From an uncultured Clostridia bacterium (lineage in GTDB: Bacteria; Bacillota; Clostridia; Oscillospirales; Oscillospiraceae): DNA of 64,000 bases. Below are positions 59,677 to 64,000 of the stretch, piece after piece. The DNA lies in NCBI GenBank assembly GCA_945877365.1, contig CAMCRV010000004.1, positions 31,408 through 95,407 of the forward strand, in the 5' to 3' direction. The position numbers and the translations under genes were made by a program. The notes beneath the pieces are model-generated. The model did no database searches. It was not told where the DNA came from and saw nothing but the letters and a program-made list of their open reading frames with translations. Positions within the stretch are counted from its first letter, which is position 1. Each line of letters starts with the position of its first letter.

Positions 59677-59822
59677 TTCTCAATAGAATGGTTTCATTCT
59701 ATTGAGAAGACACCGCCTGACGGCGTTGTCGTTTCCATGATTTCTGAAATCAGAAATCATGGAAACCCGTCTCATTATGATCTTCATATAAAAATGTTCC
59801 ATTCTACCGAATGAAACATTTT
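59677..59822 (+). promoter_or_regulatory. Array of four consecutive hairpins between DUF35 and ACP genes
   Basis: Stem 1 is TTCTCAATAGAATG/CATTCTATTGAGAA (14 bp). Stem 2 is GACACCGCC/GGCGTTGTC. Stem 3 is a 17-bp perfect palindrome from GTTTCCATG to CATGGAAAC (59731-59766). Stem 4 is AAAATGTTCCATTC/GAATGAAACATTTT. No T tracts follow. A TATAAT (59836-59841) lies just after. This could set the ACP level apart from its neighbours by processing, stability or attenuation. Confidence 0.7.
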
Positions 59823-59876
59823 AATTGAATATCAGTATAATTTTTGAATCAATAAACGATAAAGGAGATTTTTATT

Positions 59877-60116
59877 ATGGAACGCAAGGAACTGGAAGCA
59901 AAGGTAATCGAACTGGTAGCCATGGCCTACGGCAAGGACGCCGCTGACCTGAGCGTGAACTCCACCTTCAAGGACGACCTGAAGGGCGCCTCCATTCAGA
60001 TGGTGGGTCTGGTCTCCGAGCTGGAGAACGAGCTGGATGTTATGGTGTCCCTGCAGGATGCCTCCGCATGCGCTACCATCGGCGAGCTGGTAGACAAGGT
60101 TGAGGAAGAGATGTAA
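59877..60116 (+). CDS. Acyl carrier protein
   Basis: This 79-residue acidic protein has the four-helix ACP pattern. The 4'-phosphopantetheine attachment Ser39 is in LKGASIQMVGL, where fatty-acid ACPs have DSL. Helices 3 and 4 end with TIGELVDKVEEEM. AAAGGAGATTTTTATT precedes the ATG. Its TAA shares a base with the next ATG (TAATG), so it is coupled to the phosphotransacetylase. With acpS downstream, this looks like a dedicated carrier, not the housekeeping one. Confidence 0.88.
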   Translation: MERKELEAKVIELVAMAYGKDAADLSVNSTFKDDLKGASIQMVGLVSELENELDVMVSLQDASACATIGELVDKVEEEM

Positions 60117-61123
60117 TGAACATTCTTGACCAGCTCTATGAAAAGGCCCGCCTGAATCCCCAGAAGGTTGCCTTCCCCGAGGCAACCAACGAAAAAATGA
60201 TGCAGGCTGCCTATGAGACCGGCCGGGATGGCTACATCCATCCCGTTCTGGTGGGAGATGCCCAGGAAATCAAGACGCTGGCAGTCCAGCGTGGCTACGA
60301 CCTGAGCATCTTCACCATTGTGGACATCCACGACGAGGCATACAAGGCAAAGGTCATCGACGCATATGTGAATCAGCCCGGCCGGATGCTGAAGGCCAAG
60401 GCTCTGGGCCGCCGCATGGAGAACCCCCTGTACTTTGCCATGGCCATGCAGGCCGTGGGGGATGCCGATGTCACCTTTGCTGGCATTGACAACACCACCG
60501 GCGATGTGCTGCTGGCAGGCCAGATGATCATCGGCATGAAGCCCGGCATCTCCACCATCTCCTCCATCGGTCTGTGCGATATCCCCGGCTATGAAGGCAG
60601 CGAGGGCAGCCTGCTGGCAGTGGGCGACAGTGCCGTGTGCACCAACCCCAACGCCGAGCAGCTGGCATCCATTGCCATCTCCGCCTGCGATACCGTCCAT
60701 GATCTGCTGGGCTGGGAGCCCCGCTGCGCCATGGTCTGCTACTCCACCCTTGGCTCCGGTCAGGGCGAGCTTATCGACAAGGTGACAGAGGCTCTGCGAA
60801 TTGCCCAGGAGCAGCGGCCGGATCTGGCCATCGACGGCGAGTTCCAGCTGGATGCTGCCATTTCTCCCGCTGTTGCCGCCAAGAAGGTGAAACGGGAATC
60901 CAAGGTGGCCGGCAAGGCCAATGTGGTGATCTGGCCTGACCTGAATGTGGGCAACATCGCCGTGAAGCTGATCCAGCAGTTCGGCCATGCCAATGCCTAC
61001 GGTCCTATGCTTCAGGGCTTCAACAGCGTGGTCTGCGACTGCTCCAGAGGTGCCCCCGTGTCCGAAATCAAGGGCAATGTGGTGATCTCCGCCGTCCGGG
61101 CTGCCGGAAGCAAGAAAAACTGA
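60116..61123 (+). CDS. pta: Phosphate acyltransferase (Pta/Ptb family)
   Basis: This 335-residue enzyme swaps the thiol carrier of an acyl thioester for phosphate, giving acyl phosphate. KVAFPEATNEKMMQAAYETG is the N-terminal block. VCYSTLGSGQGELIDKVTEA and the C-terminal ANVVIWPDLNVGNIAVKLIQ, then YGPMLQGFNSVVCDCSRGAP, are hallmarks of phosphotransacetylases. It could act on acetyl-, butyryl- or an acyl-ACP; coupling to the ACP gene favours the last, as inference. The product is the substrate of the kinase at the head of the cluster. Confidence 0.9.
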   Translation: MNILDQLYEKARLNPQKVAFPEATNEKMMQAAYETGRDGYIHPVLVGDAQEIKTLAVQRGYDLSIFTIVDIHDEAYKAKVIDAYVNQPGRMLKAKALGRRMENPLYFAMAMQAVGDADVTFAGIDNTTGDVLLAGQMIIGMKPGISTISSIGLCDIPGYEGSEGSLLAVGDSAVCTNPNAEQLASIAISACDTVHDLLGWEPRCAMVCYSTLGSGQGELIDKVTEALRIAQEQRPDLAIDGEFQLDAAISPAVAAKKVKRESKVAGKANVVIWPDLNVGNIAVKLIQQFGHANAYGPMLQGFNSVVCDCSRGAPVSEIKGNVVISAVRAAGSKKN

Positions 61124-61205
61124 TCGCTCCTTTCCATCCTCGGGCGGCCCACGGGCCCTCCCCTGTGGGCCGCCAAACTAAAATTACAGAAAAGAGGAAA
61201 CGACT

Positions 61206-62459
61206 TTGAATCAGCAGTCTACCAAGAGTAATTTCGGCAAGTGGGGCTGGTCTATGATCGCCTACTGCGCCATCAGCTATTATCTGGCAGCTTCCCTGGC
61301 AACCGATACCCTGAACTACTATCCTGCTGCATTCACCGCCCTCCGGGGCTGGGATGCCTCCGTTGCCGACCTGTGCAATGTGATGTCCGGCATCGGCGGC
61401 TGGCTGGGTGTGTTCACCGCCTTTATCTTCAGCACCATGACCGCCAAAAAGGGCAGCAAGTTCATGGCTGTTCTGGGCAATGTGGTCAGCGCCGGTCTGA
61501 CGGTGATCTTCGCCCTGACCAAGGATCCCAAAATGTTCCTGGCTATGGTGGTGGCCATCTCCTGCATCACCGGCAACATCCAGCTGAATCTGGTTCCCAA
61601 CAACATTATGAACATCTGGTTCCCCAAAAAGAAGGGTCTGGCTCTGGGCTGGGCTTCCATGGGTCTGCCTCTGTGCACCGCCACCATCGTGGTGATCTTC
61701 AGCATCATCGGCAACCCCGTGGTATCCTATCTGGGTCTGGCTGTCCTGATGTTTATTTTCGGCATCGTGTCCATCTTCTGGCTGAAGGACACCCCCGAGG
61801 AGGTGGGCGCCACCCCCGACAACGAACCCATCGATCTGGAGACCGCCAACGCCCTGAAGGCTGCCCAGATGGAGGAGGCAAAGAAGTATACCATCAAGGC
61901 TCTGGTGAAGAACCGCAACACCTGGCTCATCGGCGTCGGCCATGGCATTCTGTGGATGACCACGCTGGGTCTTGTGTCCAACTTCATCCCCAAGCTGATG
62001 ATGGTGGGCACCCCCCAGGGAACTGCCATCGGAATGCTGACCCTGGCTGCTGTTGTGGGTATTGTGGGCAGCTACATCTGGGGCTGGATTGACCAGAAAT
62101 TCGGCACCAAGCAGGCCTCCATCATCTACGGTGTGTGGTATCTGGTGGCTCTGCTGCTGATGATCTTCCACAACGGCTCCATGATCATGACCCTGCTGGT
62201 ATCCCTGTTTGTGGGCTTCGGCATCGGCGGTATCGGCAACCTGATTCCCTCCATCATCGGCACCTGCTTCGGCCGCTTCGGCTTCGTGCAGGCCAACCGG
62301 ATCATCGCCCCTGTGAACACCGCCGTCCGCAGCGTTGCTTTCATCATCATCGGTGCTGTGGGCACTGCAAATCTGAATACCGCCTATGCAATCTTCTTCC
62401 TCTGCTCCTGCGCTGCCGTGGTCATGATTGCCATGATTCGCCAGCCGGAGAGCGTGTAA
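61206..62459 (+). CDS. MFS transporter, OFA (oxalate/formate antiporter)-like
   Basis: This 417-residue carrier has about 12 membrane segments. FSTMTAKKGSKFMAVLGNVV stands in the motif A position, and NNIMNIWFPKKKGLALGWAS is a family-typical segment (GNIMNxWFPxKRGLAxG). The family moves carboxylates. The start is TTG at 61206, with AGAGGAAACGAC upstream. Four bases separate it from acpS. It probably exports the acid end product, or imports a carboxylate precursor. Confidence 0.85.
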   Translation: MNQQSTKSNFGKWGWSMIAYCAISYYLAASLATDTLNYYPAAFTALRGWDASVADLCNVMSGIGGWLGVFTAFIFSTMTAKKGSKFMAVLGNVVSAGLTVIFALTKDPKMFLAMVVAISCITGNIQLNLVPNNIMNIWFPKKKGLALGWASMGLPLCTATIVVIFSIIGNPVVSYLGLAVLMFIFGIVSIFWLKDTPEEVGATPDNEPIDLETANALKAAQMEEAKKYTIKALVKNRNTWLIGVGHGILWMTTLGLVSNFIPKLMMVGTPQGTAIGMLTLAAVVGIVGSYIWGWIDQKFGTKQASIIYGVWYLVALLLMIFHNGSMIMTLLVSLFVGFGIGGIGNLIPSIIGTCFGRFGFVQANRIIAPVNTAVRSVAFIIIGAVGTANLNTAYAIFFLCSCAAVVMIAMIRQPESV

Positions 62460-62462
62460 GCC

Positions 62463-62885
62463 ATGTCTCTGGAAAACTGGGCGGAGCAGCTTGCCCCACC
62501 CATTGGCATAGGCATTGATCTGGTATCCGTCCCGGAGCTTCGCAAGCTGGATCAGCGAACCAGAGGAGCCTTTTCCCGGCGCACCTTTACGGACTGGGAG
62601 CTGGCCGAGTCTGAGCTTTCTCAGGACTCCTGGGTCTACCTCGCCGGACGGTTTGCCGTAAAGGAAGCGGTATTTAAGGCTGTAGCCCACCTGCTCCCCG
62701 AAAAGAGCTTCGATTTTCGGTTGGTAGAGACCCTCCGTCAGCCGGACGGCGCACCCCAGATTGTATGCAGTCCCGCCCTGCGGGCCGTTCTGGACAGCGC
62801 CAATGTGGGTTCGCTGCTGGTTTCCATCAGCAATGAGGCCGACTTCGCTGTGGCCATGGTTCAGGCTTTGGAAAAAAAGGAATAG
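62463..62885 (+). CDS. acpS: Holo-ACP synthase
   Basis: This 140-residue 4'-phosphopantetheinyl transferase activates acyl carrier proteins. The magnesium-site Asp is in GIGIDLVSVPEL, and YLAGRFAVKEAVFKAVAHLL holds the catalytic Glu and Lys. SISNEADFAVAMV closes the fold. It overlaps the end of the acyl cluster, 3 bases after the MFS gene, and presumably serves the ACP encoded 2.4 kb upstream. Whether another acpS exists for fatty acid synthesis cannot be seen here. Confidence 0.93.
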   Translation: MSLENWAEQLAPPIGIGIDLVSVPELRKLDQRTRGAFSRRTFTDWELAESELSQDSWVYLAGRFAVKEAVFKAVAHLLPEKSFDFRLVETLRQPDGAPQIVCSPALRAVLDSANVGSLLVSISNEADFAVAMVQALEKKE

Positions 62886-62890
62886 AAAGG

Positions 62891-62923
62891 AGCTGCCTTA
62901 CCACGCATTGCGGTAAGGCAGCT
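62891..62923 (+). repeat. Hairpin repeat flanking family F copy 2 (left)
   Basis: AGCTGCCTTACC/GGTAAGGCAGCT, 12-bp stem with 9-base loop. An almost identical copy lies at 63133-63165, differing at two loop bases. Confidence 0.85.
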
Positions 62924-62926
62924 CTC

Positions 62927-63129
62927 AGACTGTCGAAAACCCCCTTTGGGGCTTTCCGACAGCTTTTTTGCAGGCTGCTGCGCGCACTCCTTGTGCGCTA
63001 TAGGCGCACAACTCGCACACTTGCAGCCTGAGATGTGTTTTGTTGTCAGGTACACGCCCTGACACAAAACAATTCTGACTTCATTTGCCGCTGCCGCGGC
63101 AAACTCTGCGAGGCTTTTTTGACACACTG
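62927..63129 (+). repeat. Structured repeat family F, copy 2
   Basis: It opens with a terminator-like hairpin (CTGTCG...CGACAG, 62930-62962, then T6) that can end the acyl cluster transcript. The main stem GTTTTG+TGTCA / TGACA+CAAAAC (63037-63070, one bulged T) closes the invariant loop GGTACACGCCC. TTTGCCGC/GCGGCAAA (63084-63103) follows. Stem sequences differ from copy 1 but pairing is kept. Confidence 0.85.
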
Positions 63130-63132
63130 AGA

Positions 63133-63165
63133 AGCTGCCTTACCATGCATCGCGGTAAGGCAGCT
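63133..63165 (+). repeat. Hairpin repeat flanking family F copy 2 (right)
   Basis: Second copy of the 33-base hairpin at 62891-62923, in the same orientation. The gap after it (to 63217) holds a TTTGGTTAACCAAA palindrome (63170-63183) and a CCCCCGGC/GCCGGAGG hairpin (63189-63206) that may end the SH3 gene transcript. Confidence 0.82.
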
Positions 63166-63217
63166 CTGGTTTGGTTAACCAAAGTCAACCCCCGGCTTAG
63201 CCGGAGGTTTTGACTCG

Positions 63218-64000
63218 TTATCTGCTGGGCTTGATTTTGCTGATATAGGCGCAGGCCACATAGGCGGTCTTGCCGTTATAGGCGATCTGATACCAGCCGG
63301 TATCCGTGCCGCTGCGCTGGACATTGCCCCGGACATTCACAGCGGTGCCCCGGGGAATGGCGCCCAGCTTCTGGGCATCCGCCCGGGGTTCGGAACGGAC
63401 ATTCAGATCCCCCACGCTGATGACATAGCCTGTAAAGGCGTTGGCCTTCACGCTGAGCTGGGCGGCAGGGGCGGCCTTGCCCACATACATGGCGGCGACA
63501 TAGGCGGTTTTGCCCTCGTAGCTGATCTGATACCAGCCGGTGTCCCTGCCGTTTTCCTGCACCGTGGCCTTCACCTCCACGCTGCTGCCATGGGGGAGTC
63601 TGCCCACGCACTGGGCGCTGACCCGGGGCTGCTCCCGGACATTCAGATCCTGCACGCTGGTGACATAGCCTGTAAAGGCATTGGCTTTGCCGGATTGCAG
63701 GCTTACGGGGGCGGTTTCGCTGACATACATGGCAGCCACATAGGCGGTTTTGCCGTCATAGTCGATCTGATACCAGCCGGTGTCCCTGCCGTTTTCCTGC
63801 ACAGTGGCTTTCACCTCCACCTTGCCGCCCCGGGGCAGGGTGCCCAGCCGCCGGGAGGTTGCCCGGGGCTGCTCCCGGACATTCAGGTCTCCTGCACTGG
63901 TGACATAGCCGGTGAAGGTGTTGGCCTTGCCGGTCTGCTGACTGGTGGGGGCGGTTTTGCTGACATACATGGCGGCCACATAGGCGGTATTGCCGTTATA
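63218..64000 (-). CDS. SH3-repeat protein, C-terminal part (cut by window edge)
   Basis: At least 260 residues of a protein made of repeated bacterial SH3 modules. Three units of about 82-85 residues are visible, each with DLNVREQPR or DLNVRSEPR, a LPRGG/LPHGS/IPRGT turn, GRDTGWYQI and KTAYVAAMYV. The last unit ends CAYISKIKPSR. The start and any signal peptide or enzymatic domain lie outside the window. Such modules bind cell-wall peptides, so a cell-wall hydrolase or adhesin is likely. The frame is open through base 64000. Confidence 0.85.
   Translation of the reverse strand, partial: YNGNTAYVAAMYVSKTAPTSQQTGKANTFTGYVTSAGDLNVREQPRATSRRLGTLPRGGKVEVKATVQENGRDTGWYQIDYDGKTAYVAAMYVSETAPVSLQSGKANAFTGYVTSVQDLNVREQPRVSAQCVGRLPHGSSVEVKATVQENGRDTGWYQISYEGKTAYVAAMYVGKAAPAAQLSVKANAFTGYVISVGDLNVRSEPRADAQKLGAIPRGTAVNVRGNVQRSGTDTGWYQIAYNGKTAYVACAYISKIKPSR

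Noticed and set aside
1..64000. tRNA and rRNA genes
   Set aside because: No cloverleaf with a GGTTCGAATCC-type arm and no rRNA sequence was noticed by eye on either strand.

Overview
The window is GC-rich chromosomal DNA with the hallmarks of a spore-forming, fermentative gut-type Clostridia bacterium, probably Oscillospirales. Signs are an alpha/beta small acid-soluble spore protein, a Met-specific T-box leader, a ruvC-ruvA-ruvB operon, lipobox lipoproteins, butyrate kinase, and intergenic spaces packed with small palindromic repeats. No identity search was possible, so the genus is left open.

Layout. 1-2.3 kb: end of rplT, a pseudouridine synthase and a HAD phosphatase. 2.4-6.0 kb: an OmpR-type two-component system whose 972-residue kinase carries three extracytoplasmic SH3 modules. 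6.3-9.4 kb (minus): radical SAM protein, MFS carrier, glycerophosphodiesterase. 9.6-11.7 kb: lipid kinase, NUDIX, CutC. 11.9-14.3 kb: divergent ROK glucokinase and glucose-6-phosphate isomerase. 14.6-17.9 kb: small P-loop protein, zinc-ribbon protein, ruvCAB. 18.1-21.8 kb: a metal-ligand-less iron-ADH homologue with a lone microcompartment vertex protein, then T-box-controlled metG. 22.1-26.2 kb: MarR plus a heterodimeric ABC exporter. 26.9-33.5 kb: an isolated phage head module (terminase to first tail genes) bounded by inverted copies of a repeat. 33.7-39.2 kb: lipoprotein and an ABC sugar importer. 39.3-46.1 kb: TrmH-type methyltransferase, a DPPR-synthase-like UbiA protein with a HAD phosphatase and a polytopic membrane protein, an LRR lipoprotein and the SASP. 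46.3-50.1 kb: LysR regulator divergent from an M20 amidohydrolase and an MFS carrier. 50.5-55.3 kb: two esterases and an AraC-GH39 fusion. 55.3-62.9 kb: DUF554 protein and an acyl-metabolism cluster. 63.2-64 kb: an SH3-repeat protein cut by the window edge.

The most interesting system is the cluster at 56.3-62.9 kb: butyrate kinase, small membrane protein, thiolase-like enzyme with its DUF35 partner, a dedicated acyl carrier protein translationally coupled to a phosphotransacetylase, an OFA-type MFS carrier and a holo-ACP synthase. Together they could build a short acyl chain, release it as acyl phosphate, make ATP and export the acid. This is inference from gene content and coupling.

The second theme is repeats. 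At least six families (called A-F here) fill the gaps. Several keep hairpins by compensatory changes between copies. Family F keeps an invariant loop on fully substituted stems and looks like a structured RNA or a folded mobile element.
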